Both the position numbers and the translations under genes were made by a program. The notes below the pieces were generated by a model. The model was given only the letters and a program-made list of their open reading frames with translations. It was not told the origin of the DNA and did no database searches. DNA of 12,873 nucleotides, from assembly GCA_947258425.1 (NCBI GenBank), contig CAMYIG010000073.1, positions 1 to 12,873 of the forward strand, in the 5' to 3' direction. Origin of the DNA: SZUA-76 sp945787585 (GTDB lineage: Bacteria; Pseudomonadota; Gammaproteobacteria; SZUA-140). Of this stretch, positions 1 through 7,149 are shown one piece after another; the stretch's first letter is position 1, and the number at the start of each line of letters is the position of its first letter.

Positions 1-453
1 TTGATCGAGGATCGCCTGAATATCGAGATTAAGCCGCTCTCGTTCGGAAAGCATTTCATCCAGCTCATGTTGCCCTAGCACTGAGCGCAACGTGGTTTGC
101 GCCAACTGGCTTGTCGCCTCGTAATAATGCTCTACCTGAATAATCGCGCGTTCGGGGTCAATGACGCGAAAATAGACCACGGCATTCACTTTAACCGAGA
201 CATTGTCACGCGAGATCACATCCTGACTTGGCACATCCATTACGATTGTTCGAAGGTCTACGCGTACCATCTCCTGGATGATGGGAATGATGATAATGAA
301 ACCTGGCCCTTTCACCTTCCAGAAGCGCCCAAGCAGGAACACGACCCCCCGCTCATATTCGCGCAAGATCTTTATTGCGCTGGCGAGAAAGAGAATGACC
401 AGTACCACAATCACCATAAATACCGTTTCTGTCGTGAATGTAAAATCTATCAT
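1..453 (-). CDS. Slipin / stomatin-like SPFH membrane protein (N-terminal part, continues off the left edge)
   Basis: The visible 151 codons translate to one uninterrupted N-terminal part. Residues about 10-26 form a single hydrophobic segment (VFMVIVVLVILFLASAI). An SPFH/band 7 domain follows, with the typical slipin sequences EYERGVVFLLGRF, KGPGFIIIIPII, VRVDLRT, NVSVKVNAVVYFRV and YYEATSQLAQTTLRSVLGQ. Slipins are membrane-anchored and oligomerise into scaffolds in lipid microdomains. Bacterial slipins are commonly encoded beside NfeD, and archaeal slipin is a substrate of the NfeD protease. That pairing is seen here: the ATG shares its A with the nfeD TGA stop (TGATG), and a strong GGAGG lies 7 bases before it inside the nfeD end, so translation is probably coupled. 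The C-terminal half, including any coiled coil, is outside the window. HflK/HflC and QmcA are relatives, but the nfeD partner favours slipin. Confidence 0.93.
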   Translation of the reverse strand, partial: MIDFTFTTETVFMVIVVLVILFLASAIKILREYERGVVFLLGRFWKVKGPGFIIIIPIIQEMVRVDLRTIVMDVPSQDVISRDNVSVKVNAVVYFRVIDPERAIIQVEHYYEATSQLAQTTLRSVLGQHELDEMLSERERLNLDIQAILDQ

Positions 454-1838
454 CACTTCACCTCCGTTTGTGCGGGTGTAACAGGCGGCTCAATGGGAGT
501 CACTTGCAACGTAATACCACTGACACCGATCACCTTGACCTGCTGGTCTTTATGCAGTGCGGTTTCACTAAGGGCACGCCAGTTTTCGCCATGAATAAAA
601 ACCAGCCCTTCACGCTCGAAATCGCCTAATACAGTGGCTTCTTTTTCCAACAGTTCTTCCGCACCACTGACGATGGGACGCTGCCGTGCCTTAATTGCCA
701 TACCAATGACAAAGAAGGTAATCAACGCACTGATCACTGCGAAGCTGACGATGAGTGCAATATTAACCCCATAACCGGGCGCTTCGGTATCCATCAAAAT
801 AATCGAACCAAATACAAAGTCGACAATGCCGCCAATACCGAGCATGCCAAAACTGGGTTCAAACGCCTCGCCGACCATCAGCGCAATGCCTAGCAGTATC
901 AGCCCCACGCCCGCGTAGTTGATAGGCAACATCTGGAAGGCGTAGAGTGCGAGTATCAATGCGATGGCACCGATGGTCCCCGGCACGATTGACCCCGGGT
1001 TGTAAAACTCCAGGATCAACCCATAGACACCTATCAACATGAGAATGTAGGCAATATTGGGGTTGGTGATTACAGCTAGTAGCTCACTACGCCAGTCTGG
1101 ATCTATGAACTCTTTTACTGCGCCAGCAGTGTGTAATGTTCTTTTTATCCCTTGCACAACCACGTCACGTCCATCGAGCTGATTCAATAAATCATCTACA
1201 TCAACAGCAATCAGGTCGATTACATTTTCTTTTAATGCTTCATATGCTGGCAGACTCGCGGCTTCACGTACCGCTTTTTCTGCCCACTCCTGGTTTCGCC
1301 CATGTAATTGGGCCAGGCCGCGGATATAGGCCGCTGCATCGTTAATGATCTTTTTCTTCGCGGGATCGTTACCCGCCTCTGTAGGCTTATCTTTCTGCTT
1401 ATCCTTAGCAATATCGGTGGGCAGTGGTACCCCACCCAACTGAATCGGTGTCGCAGCCCCGAGATTGGTGCCGGGTGCCATTGCCGCGACATGACTCGCG
1501 TAGAGGATGTAGGTACCCGCACTGGCCGCGCGCGCCCCACTGGGTGAGACATAGGACGCCACTGGGATGGTAGAGGTTGTGATGTTTTTAATCATGGATC
1601 GCATCGCCAGGTCCAGTCCGCCGGGAGTATCCATGCGAAGCACTATCAACTCTGCATCCAGGCTGTTGGCTGTTTGCAGTGCACGTTCGACGTAGTGATC
1701 TGTTGCAGGACCAATCGCCCCATCAATATTGAGCAAGATCACCTTTGGCACGCTCTGCTCTACAGTATTTGAATTGGCAACAAAACTTAGCGTAAGCAAG
1801 ACGATAACAACGAAGCACAATCTTTTCAGTTTGAACAT
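453..1838 (-). CDS. nfeD: NfeD-family membrane-bound serine protease (ClpP class), full-length form
   Basis: This 461-residue protein has the long NfeD architecture. A signal/anchor sequence covers residues 1-22. A ClpP-like protease domain covers about 30-230, with substrate-strand residues MDTPGG (69-74), the nucleophile Ser106 in GARAASAG, MAPGTNLGAATP (120-131), and the general-base Lys163 in KKKIINDAAAYIR. This is the Ser/Lys dyad known from archaeal 1510-N. Four or five hydrophobic segments lie between about 255 and 383. The C-terminal OB-fold NfeD domain (about 395-450) contains ATVLGDF, GLVFIHGENWRA and VKVIGVSGITLQV. A hydrophilic Lys/Asp-rich loop (about 141-163) lies just before the catalytic lysine. 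The start is ATG 1838 with AAGGAC 8 bases upstream. The family cleaves hydrophobic sequences, including slipin C-termini, and the slipin gene follows directly with a one-base overlap, so the two probably act together at the inner membrane. Confidence 0.94.
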   Translation of the reverse strand: MFKLKRLCFVVIVLLTLSFVANSNTVEQSVPKVILLNIDGAIGPATDHYVERALQTANSLDAELIVLRMDTPGGLDLAMRSMIKNITTSTIPVASYVSPSGARAASAGTYILYASHVAAMAPGTNLGAATPIQLGGVPLPTDIAKDKQKDKPTEAGNDPAKKKIINDAAAYIRGLAQLHGRNQEWAEKAVREAASLPAYEALKENVIDLIAVDVDDLLNQLDGRDVVVQGIKRTLHTAGAVKEFIDPDWRSELLAVITNPNIAYILMLIGVYGLILEFYNPGSIVPGTIGAIALILALYAFQMLPINYAGVGLILLGIALMVGEAFEPSFGMLGIGGIVDFVFGSIILMDTEAPGYGVNIALIVSFAVISALITFFVIGMAIKARQRPIVSGAEELLEKEATVLGDFEREGLVFIHGENWRALSETALHKDQQVKVIGVSGITLQVTPIEPPVTPAQTEVK

Positions 1839-1975
1839 AGCTGCTTGTCCTTATATCAGGTAATTCCGATATAGCTCGCTCTTTCCACAACCTGACTGCC
1901 TGTCACTTGAGGAACTTAACTGCATAACTCAGCTGGCTGTCCCTGTAATAATACACTTATCTGGAATAATACTCT

Positions 1976-2020
1976 CATCTGGCAATTATTCATCTGGTAA
2001 TTATTCACCCGGCAATAACA
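1976..2020. repeat. Tandem 15-bp repeat, three units plus a degenerate fourth
   Basis: Three adjacent units can be read: CATCTGGCAATTATT (1976-1990), CATCTGGTAATTATT (1991-2005, one change) and CACCCGGCAATAACA (2006-2020, diverged). A looser copy, TATCTGGAATAATA (1958-1971), precedes them. The array is non-coding and lies about midway between nfeD and the propeller gene. It could be simple slippage, or repeated binding sites for a regulator. Confidence 0.75.
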
Positions 2021-2120
2021 ACTTCAATCGTTAAAGGAAATATAAAATATTATATATCAATAACTAAACGATATAATCCAGGCTCACATTATTCCCTGCA
2101 ATTTCAATGCTTGTGTGATT

Positions 2121-2149
2121 TTGAAAACTACTCCAGAATGGGCTATCGG
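2121..2149 (+). promoter_or_regulatory. Candidate promoter for the propeller gene
   Basis: TTGAAA (2121-2126) is followed, after 17 bases, by TATCGG (2144-2149). The -35 is good and the -10 poor. A perfect TATAAT at 2072-2077 is an alternative, but its -35 position reads ATTATA. The choice between them is not settled by sequence alone. Confidence 0.3.
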
Positions 2150-2217
2150 GAAAGCGTTTACAGAGCCTCAGGCGGCAAGACCTGAACTGTGACAATTTAT
2201 TGAAGAGGGGGAGTAAT

Positions 2218-3366
2218 ATGCAGTTTATGCAGTGCCACCTGTCGGCGATCCGCCGAACGGGCTTCATACTTTTTTGGTTCGGTTTTACCTTATTCAGTAG
2301 TCCTCTTCATGCAGACATTGCCCCTTTGGAACAGAGCCATTCACTCTCTCCGCTGGAAGAGTATGTCTATTCAGCTAATCAGGCTGCGCATAACTTATCT
2401 GTATATCGTATCGATCAAAAGAGTGGTGACCTGATTCAACTGTCCGGCTCGCCCTATAAGACAGGTAAATTTCCAGTTTCGGTAAAGGTTTCACCTGATC
2501 GTCGTTTTGTTTATGTGACTAATCAAGGATCAGATAGCATCACAGGCTTTCAGGTCAACAACATCACTGGGGAGCTGACCTCAATTAAAGGCTCGCCCTT
2601 CTCCGCGGGCCACTACCCTGATGCTGTGATGATCAGCCCCGATGGTCGTTTCGCTTATATTGCAAATGAAGATGATAATCTGGTGCGTATTTTCCAGATC
2701 AACCAACAGAGCGGCGCGCTACTCCCCACTGAGTTAACCGCCAAAACAGGTAAACACCCCATCTCGCTGATGATTTCGCCCAATGGCCGCTTTGCCTATG
2801 TTTCAAATTTTGATGACAACACCGTCAGTAGCTACCGTATTAACCAGCAGAGTGGCGCACTGATACCCAGTGGTGCTGCGGCGGCCACAGATGGCAACCC
2901 GATCTATGCTGCGGTGTCTCCTGATAATGAGTTCATCTATGTCTCTAACTACGGTGATGTGACCGTCTCTGCCTTTCATATCGACCCTGAGAGCGGCGCA
3001 CTGAGCGAGATTAAAGGTTCGCCCTTTGAAAGCGGCATGCGCCCCTACTCTGTCACAGTGGATAGCAGTGGACGATTTGTCTACGTCGCCAACTGGGGAG
3101 GCCATGATGTATCAGCCTTTACACGTGATGCAGAATCAGGTGCGCTCACTAAAATAGAGGGTTCGCCCTATCTTAGCGACTGGTTTCCCTACGCCGTTGT
3201 TACCAGTCAACATTCAAAATATGCCTATGTTGCTAATAATGGGAGCGCTAATATCTCTGCCTATAAGATAAACCAGGAGACTGGCCAGTTAACACCGCAA
3301 CTGCATAAATCTTTCGCGACGGGTAATGGTCCTTATTCACTGGCCATTAGCAAGTTTGGGGATTAA
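2218..3366 (+). CDS. Secreted seven-bladed beta-propeller protein of the YVTN / lactonase (YncE-like) family
   Basis: I place the start at ATG 2218, which gives 382 residues; AGAGGGGGAG lies directly upstream. An upstream in-frame TTG at 2200 would put this ribosome-binding site inside the gene. Residues 1-32 are a signal peptide with cleavage likely after LHA (32/33), so the protein is exported. The rest is seven consecutive repeats of 47-49 residues beginning at residues 49, 98, 146, 193, 240, 288 and 336. Each opens with a (V/A/I)Y(V/I)xN strand, continues through SGALxxxxGSPF-like turns and ends SPDGRF-like, so the whole mature protein is one propeller. The family contains 6-phosphogluconolactonases and YVTN surface proteins, but a periplasmic or surface location makes a sugar-phosphate lactonase role unlikely. 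Substrate or ligand is unknown. It is the only plus-strand gene here and is probably a single-gene unit. Confidence 0.9.
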   Translation: MQFMQCHLSAIRRTGFILFWFGFTLFSSPLHADIAPLEQSHSLSPLEEYVYSANQAAHNLSVYRIDQKSGDLIQLSGSPYKTGKFPVSVKVSPDRRFVYVTNQGSDSITGFQVNNITGELTSIKGSPFSAGHYPDAVMISPDGRFAYIANEDDNLVRIFQINQQSGALLPTELTAKTGKHPISLMISPNGRFAYVSNFDDNTVSSYRINQQSGALIPSGAAAATDGNPIYAAVSPDNEFIYVSNYGDVTVSAFHIDPESGALSEIKGSPFESGMRPYSVTVDSSGRFVYVANWGGHDVSAFTRDAESGALTKIEGSPYLSDWFPYAVVTSQHSKYAYVANNGSANISAYKINQETGQLTPQLHKSFATGNGPYSLAISKFGD

Positions 3367-3371
3367 TGATT

Positions 3372-3397
3372 AGCGCACCTCAATAAGAGGTGCTGCT
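3372..3397. terminator. Hairpin between convergent genes, probable bidirectional terminator
   Basis: GCACCTC (3375-3381) and GAGGTGC (3387-3393) form a perfect 7-bp stem around AATAA, extendable by AGC/GCT with a one-base bulge. It lies 5 bases after the propeller stop and 2 bases beyond the stop of the converging thiamine-diphosphate enzyme gene. Neither side has a long T run, so termination may be partial. Confidence 0.6.
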
Positions 3398-3399
3398 AT

Positions 3400-5244
3400 T
3401 CACGCTTTCTCTAATTCCCGTATACGAGATCCCATCGGTGGTATTTCCTCAGGGTCAATGTAAATATCCAGCAATAACGGCCCGCCACCACTGAGTAAAG
3501 CTTTCATATCCAGCTCATCAAGGTCCTGAGCATGACGCACCGTGACGCCTGTTGCACCGACGGCACGCGCCATCATCGTAAAGTCAACGTGAGGGAGTTC
3601 ATAGCCTATTTCCTCTGCCCCACCCATACGCTGCCCATGTTTTACCATGCCATAACCATTATCATTTAAAATAACAAATATGACTGGTAATTGGTGTTGC
3701 ACTGCAACGGTAATTTCCTGTCCATTCATAAGATAACTACCATCACCCGTAATACAGACAGTCGGTGAATTCTCTTTCACAAAGGCTGCGCCAACAGCTG
3801 CGCCAATCGCCCAGCCCATTGCCCCATAGTTCATTGCGATGTGGTAATTCGATACCGAATTAAGGTGCATGTAATGTGTTGCCCATGCCCAGGAGTTCCC
3901 GGTATCAATAAAAAATCGAGAAGCCTCCGGCAATATACCGGGTAACTGACTCATTAAATACTGAGGTTTTACCCGTTCATTTTTAAAAGGCTGATCAACA
4001 TAAGTTAACGATGAAAAATCAATATGGGCACTATTCTGAGTGATCCTGTCATAGTGAAGAACATTTGAAATACTCTGCGGCGAGTTTTTTGACCTATGGG
4101 CTTCGATAATCTGACGCCGAGTTAAATAGTCCTCGAGATCACGAAATATCGATTTCATATTTCCAGTTAACAGCAAATGCGCGGACTCAAACATCAATCC
4201 ATCCGCCATTGAATGGTTTATATACAGCATTTTTTTAACGATACTCGAATCATTACACAAGTTAGCAGTTTCAAAGGGGTGTAAATGCGTGCCAATCACG
4301 ACGATGTGATCAACATCACTATCAAGCAATGCATCCTCTGCCTGTAGATGCCCGGCAAAACCTAATACACCTTTATACTGAGGGTGATTCGCATTAATAC
4401 ACCCTTTTGCCGTCGGCGTTGTGACAATATCAGCCCCAAGCAGTTCAGCACATGAAATGATCGTTTTTGCGAATGGTAAGCTCTCTGCTCCAAGTAAAAA
4501 AAGTAGCTTCTTTTTGCTTGTCATTAACTGACATAAGTCCTCATAGCACTCTTTATCGTATCCATTGTTTGCAAGTTTACTGAAGTCAGCAAAGCAATGA
4601 TTGATGTCAACATTGATGGCATCCTTCCAGATATCCGCAGGAATACTGAGATGTACCGGGCCACGTGGATAAGTCAACGCGGCCTTTAATGCACTGGTTA
4701 ATTTATATTTAAGTTGGTCAACATGAGTGACCATTGAGTTGTAGCGTGTACAACGGGAAAGCATCGTGACAATCGATATTGAATCATCACAAGAGTCTTG
4801 AAAATTCTGCTGGCCAAAGTTTGACATCGGTGTTTGCGGTGTCAATATCAACATGGGAACATTATCAATGTATGCTGATGCAATGCCAGTAATCATGTTA
4901 GTCGAACCCGGCCCAGTGGTTGCGCAGCAAACGGCAAGATGCCCCGTTTCTCTGGCATAGCCATCCGCCATAAATACCGCGCCCGCTTCATGACGGGAGG
5001 TGATCAGTTCAATTTTTGATTTGGCCTTTTGGTGTGAACTTAAGATCTGAGGCCTATTATTATTGCGATTAAAATGTGAAACAGCATCGAATAATGGCTC
5101 AATGGCACCCCCCGGGATGCCGAAGATTTTATCTACATTAATGTGGGAAAGAAATTCCAGTACAAAATCAGCAGCAGTATTTTGTTCGGAGGGGGGTAAT
5201 AATAATTCGTCTTTACTTTTTGCATTGATCACATTCAACTCCAT
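3400..5244 (-). CDS. Thiamine-diphosphate-dependent enzyme of the acetolactate synthase superfamily (orphan)
   Basis: This 614-residue protein has all three domains of the acetohydroxyacid synthase/pyruvate oxidase fold. The PYR domain (about 22-190) contains FGIPGGAIEPLFDA (41-54), the ThDP-activating Glu86 in SRHEAGA, and TTGPGSTNMITGIASAYIDNVP (109-130). A central domain covers about 215-375. The PP domain (about 425-600) carries the ThDP/metal motif GDGS (500-503) to NDN (527-529). The family usually condenses or decarboxylates 2-oxo acids. After NDN the text is YGMVKHGQ, where true acetohydroxyacid synthases carry a conserved Trp (QWQ/QWE), and no small regulatory subunit is adjacent, so branched-chain biosynthesis is doubtful. 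An extra 25-30 residues sit before Glu86. ATG 5244 lacks a ribosome-binding site; GTG 5232 has GGAG 6 bases upstream and is a credible alternative (610 residues). Sampled stretches are near 33-38% GC, lower than the neighbours, suggesting transfer. Substrate unknown. Confidence 0.85.
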   Translation of the reverse strand: MELNVINAKSKDELLLPPSEQNTAADFVLEFLSHINVDKIFGIPGGAIEPLFDAVSHFNRNNNRPQILSSHQKAKSKIELITSRHEAGAVFMADGYARETGHLAVCCATTGPGSTNMITGIASAYIDNVPMLILTPQTPMSNFGQQNFQDSCDDSISIVTMLSRCTRYNSMVTHVDQLKYKLTSALKAALTYPRGPVHLSIPADIWKDAINVDINHCFADFSKLANNGYDKECYEDLCQLMTSKKKLLFLLGAESLPFAKTIISCAELLGADIVTTPTAKGCINANHPQYKGVLGFAGHLQAEDALLDSDVDHIVVIGTHLHPFETANLCNDSSIVKKMLYINHSMADGLMFESAHLLLTGNMKSIFRDLEDYLTRRQIIEAHRSKNSPQSISNVLHYDRITQNSAHIDFSSLTYVDQPFKNERVKPQYLMSQLPGILPEASRFFIDTGNSWAWATHYMHLNSVSNYHIAMNYGAMGWAIGAAVGAAFVKENSPTVCITGDGSYLMNGQEITVAVQHQLPVIFVILNDNGYGMVKHGQRMGGAEEIGYELPHVDFTMMARAVGATGVTVRHAQDLDELDMKALLSGGGPLLLDIYIDPEEIPPMGSRIRELEKA

Positions 5245-5264
5245 TTGACTTTGATCACATCAAA
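5225..5264. repeat. Direct repeat ATGTGATCAA around the start of the thiamine-diphosphate enzyme gene
   Basis: On the plus strand TTGATCACAT occurs at 5225-5234 and again at 5251-5260, exactly 26 bp apart. Both continue into TCAA or CAAA, so the second also reads as a dyad, TTTGATGTGATCAAA, on the minus strand. One copy lies within the first codons and the other just upstream of the ATG. The shape is FNR/CRP-like, but the half-site spacing (3 bases) fits neither. Confidence 0.5.
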
Positions 5265-5764
5265 AACCAGCTTTATTCAAGCATATTTCCATAAAGCTAG
5301 ACCACCAAAAAAAATCCATGTTTAATTTTTCATAACCTTAACATCTAAAATATCTGCAACCAACTATAAAACTTTAAACAAAGAACCACCTAATCCGCGT
5401 ATACCTACATATATTCATTGATTTTATTTAGGGGGATGCTAGTTTTATTTGTAATAAAATACTTACAAAAATAAAATTAAAAGGCTCGCTCATTAAATTT
5501 TTTAGTGCTGAAATTAAAGCGTAATGGCGCAACTAATCACCACTGTGCTTAAAGATTATCAATACTGACATGAGATGGCTTAAACGGACGAGAGCTCCTA
5601 GGAGAAATTAAGTATAGAAATACCTTAATATTTAAAGGAGGTATTGTTAACTGGGTACATACCGCGAAGTTTTTCTAACATCTTATCCATTGCAGTGAGT
5701 AGCTATCCTGCTTCATCATTACTATTGAATAACCGTGTTGATTATCAAATCAACTAAACTAAAA
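5245..5764. other. AT-rich 520-base intergenic region without a convincing gene
   Basis: The stretch is strongly AT-rich, especially 5270-5570. It contains an inverted repeat (5443-5454 with 5463-5476, a two-base bulge), a CTCCTAGGAG palindrome (5595-5604), a small dyad AATACC/GGTATT around 5620-5646, and a 7-bp hairpin GTTGATT/AATCAAC (5737-5754) just after rhlE without a T run. A candidate minus-strand promoter for the thiamine-diphosphate enzyme (TTGGTG, 17 bases, TATGCT, near 5285-5315) is weak. Very short reading frames exist on both strands near 5636-5760, but none has a recognisable product. It may be the scar of a lost gene or the left flank of an acquired segment. Confidence 0.55.
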
Positions 5765-7036
5765 TTAATGACGCGTTTTTCGTCGTCTTGAGGCATTGTT
5801 TTGTATGTGAGTGGTAGGCCTGCGCGCTGTATCTACCTTTCTTTTTTTTGGCTTCTTCGGTTTTTTAGGGCCACCCGGTCGAGGCTCAGTCAGTGGCACC
5901 GACTGTTTTGGAACAAAGCCAACTTCCTGTTCGCGGGTGATTCGCTGTTGAATCAGGGTTTCGATGGCGGCCAGCAGTTTCACTTCATCGGCACTGACCA
6001 ATGAGATCGCTTCCCCCGCTGACCCTGCCCGCCCTGTACGCCCAATCCGATGTACATAGTCTTCCGCCACTTTCGGTAGTTCAAAGTTAACCACATGCGG
6101 TAACTGTTCAATATCGAGGCCCCGTGCCGCAACATCAGTGGCGACCAGGATGCGTACTTCCCCCGCTTTAAACTGTGCCAGAACCCTGGTGCGAACGCCC
6201 TGACGTTTATCGCCATGAATGGCGAGCGCGGTAATGCCATCCGCTTCAAGCTGTAATGCAAGACGGTCTGCATCTTGTTTAGTACGTGTAAAGACCAGCG
6301 CCTGATCCCACCCGCCTGAGCGAATAAGATGGCTCAACAGTGCCGACTTACGTCCCTTATCCACCTCAAAGACCACTTGTTTTACATGCGTTGCAGTGGT
6401 ATTGCGCGGACTGGCATCTATCTGAACAGGGTTACGCAGGATGCCGCCTGCGAGGCGACGAATATCATTCGAGAAGGTGGCAGAGAACAGCAGCGTCTGT
6501 CGTTTTTTGGGTAACAGCGACATGATTTTACTGATCTCATCGATAAACCCCATATCCAGCATACGATCGGCTTCATCCAGCACCAGTACTTCCAGCTTTG
6601 AAAATCGAATCGCTTTTTGATGATAGAGATCGAGCAGCCTCCCCGGTGTGGCGACAAGGACATCAATACCGCTGCGTAGTCTTTTCATTTGCGGATTGAT
6701 TTTCACACCGCCAAACACAACGGTTGAACGTAATGGAAGATACTGCCCATAGGTAGCAACACTCGCTTCCACCTGTGCGGCGAGCTCGCGCGTGGGCGTC
6801 AATACCAGCGCGCGCACCGAGTTTGAGGTTGCGGCATCACCCACTGAAAGAGTCTGGAGTATTGGCAGTACAAAGGCAGCGGTTTTTCCCGTACCGGTCT
6901 GCGCGGCTGCCATCACATCACGCCGAGACAGCACCATTGGAATAGCCTTCTGCTGTACCGCTGTAGGGGTATCGTAGCCCTTTTCCTGAACGGCACGTAA
7001 CAGATGATCAGAAAGACCCAGTTCAGAAAAACTCAT
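5765..7036 (-). CDS. rhlE: DEAD-box ATP-dependent RNA helicase, RhlE type
   Basis: I use ATG 7036 (423 residues); the protein then begins MSFSELGLSDHLLRAV, matching the RhlE N-terminus, whereas the in-frame TTG two codons earlier adds nothing. All helicase motifs are present in order: Q motif near 22-30, Walker A AQTGTGKT (45-52), PTRELA (81-86), TPGR (130-133), DEAD (154-157), SAT (185-187), ATDVAARGLDI (299-309) and HRIGRTGR (329-336). After about residue 385 there is a Lys/Arg/Pro-rich tail (GGPKKPKKPKKRK) ending in SRRRKTRH, typical for RNA affinity. RhlE unwinds short RNA duplexes in the cytoplasm and takes part in ribosome assembly and mRNA turnover. It lies 113 bases after nrdB on the same strand, but a TATAAT in the gap suggests its own promoter. 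It is not expected to work with the reductase. Confidence 0.96.
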   Translation of the reverse strand: MSFSELGLSDHLLRAVQEKGYDTPTAVQQKAIPMVLSRRDVMAAAQTGTGKTAAFVLPILQTLSVGDAATSNSVRALVLTPTRELAAQVEASVATYGQYLPLRSTVVFGGVKINPQMKRLRSGIDVLVATPGRLLDLYHQKAIRFSKLEVLVLDEADRMLDMGFIDEISKIMSLLPKKRQTLLFSATFSNDIRRLAGGILRNPVQIDASPRNTTATHVKQVVFEVDKGRKSALLSHLIRSGGWDQALVFTRTKQDADRLALQLEADGITALAIHGDKRQGVRTRVLAQFKAGEVRILVATDVAARGLDIEQLPHVVNFELPKVAEDYVHRIGRTGRAGSAGEAISLVSADEVKLLAAIETLIQQRITREQEVGFVPKQSVPLTEPRPGGPKKPKKPKKRKVDTARRPTTHIQNNASRRRKTRH

Positions 7037-7095
7037 CGACAATCAGCACTCAATAGCGGGCCAGCAGTCACCGGCCAAAAGAAGAATATCGAGCA

Positions 7096-7101
7096 ATTAT
7101 A
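7096..7101 (-). promoter_or_regulatory. Candidate -10 element for rhlE
   Basis: A perfect TATAAT lies on the minus strand about 60 bases before the rhlE ATG, in the gap after nrdB. No good -35 hexamer is seen at 16-18 bases spacing (CGTCGA at 17), so the promoter is weak or depends on an activator. Confidence 0.4.
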
Positions 7102-7149
7102 CGCTATTTGACTGAAGCTCGACGAACGCTACCGCAGATGGCAACCAAT

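Larger units (their letters stand above)
1839..2217. other. Intergenic region between divergent nfeD and the propeller gene; AT-rich, with tandem repeats
   Basis: No coding region is supported in these 379 bases. Next to nfeD an imperfect dyad (1852-1860 with 1866-1873) would form a small hairpin just before the nfeD ribosome-binding site. The middle holds a 15-bp tandem repeat (listed separately). The right part is the propeller gene's upstream region. It has a TATAAT at 2072-2077 without a good -35, an alternative TTGAAA/TATCGG pair (2121-2149), and an imperfect hairpin in the expected 5' leader (ACAG 2160-2163 with CTGT 2187-2190 outside, TCAGG 2168-2172 with CCTGA 2181-2185 inside). I compared this last structure with the cyclic-di-GMP-I riboswitch and found it lacks the conserved core. 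Confidence 0.6.

Noticed and set aside
97..594. Long plus-strand reading frame opposite slipin and nfeD
   Set aside because: It is antisense to clearly recognisable slipin and NfeD sequence and has no ribosome-binding site or family signature.
2150..2200. Possible cyclic-di-GMP-I riboswitch before the propeller gene
   Set aside because: A hairpin and an AGAGCC-like phrase are present, but the conserved GGGCAAA and receptor parts are missing.
5737..5754. Hairpin GTTGATT/AATCAAC as rhlE terminator
   Set aside because: No T run follows on the minus strand; it is kept only as an inverted repeat in the gap description.
5636..5760. Short plus-strand frame after AAAGGAGG and a 21-codon minus-strand frame beginning MDKMLEKLRG
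   Set aside because: Neither has a recognised product and both are too short to support; the AAAGGAGG may be part of a small dyad.
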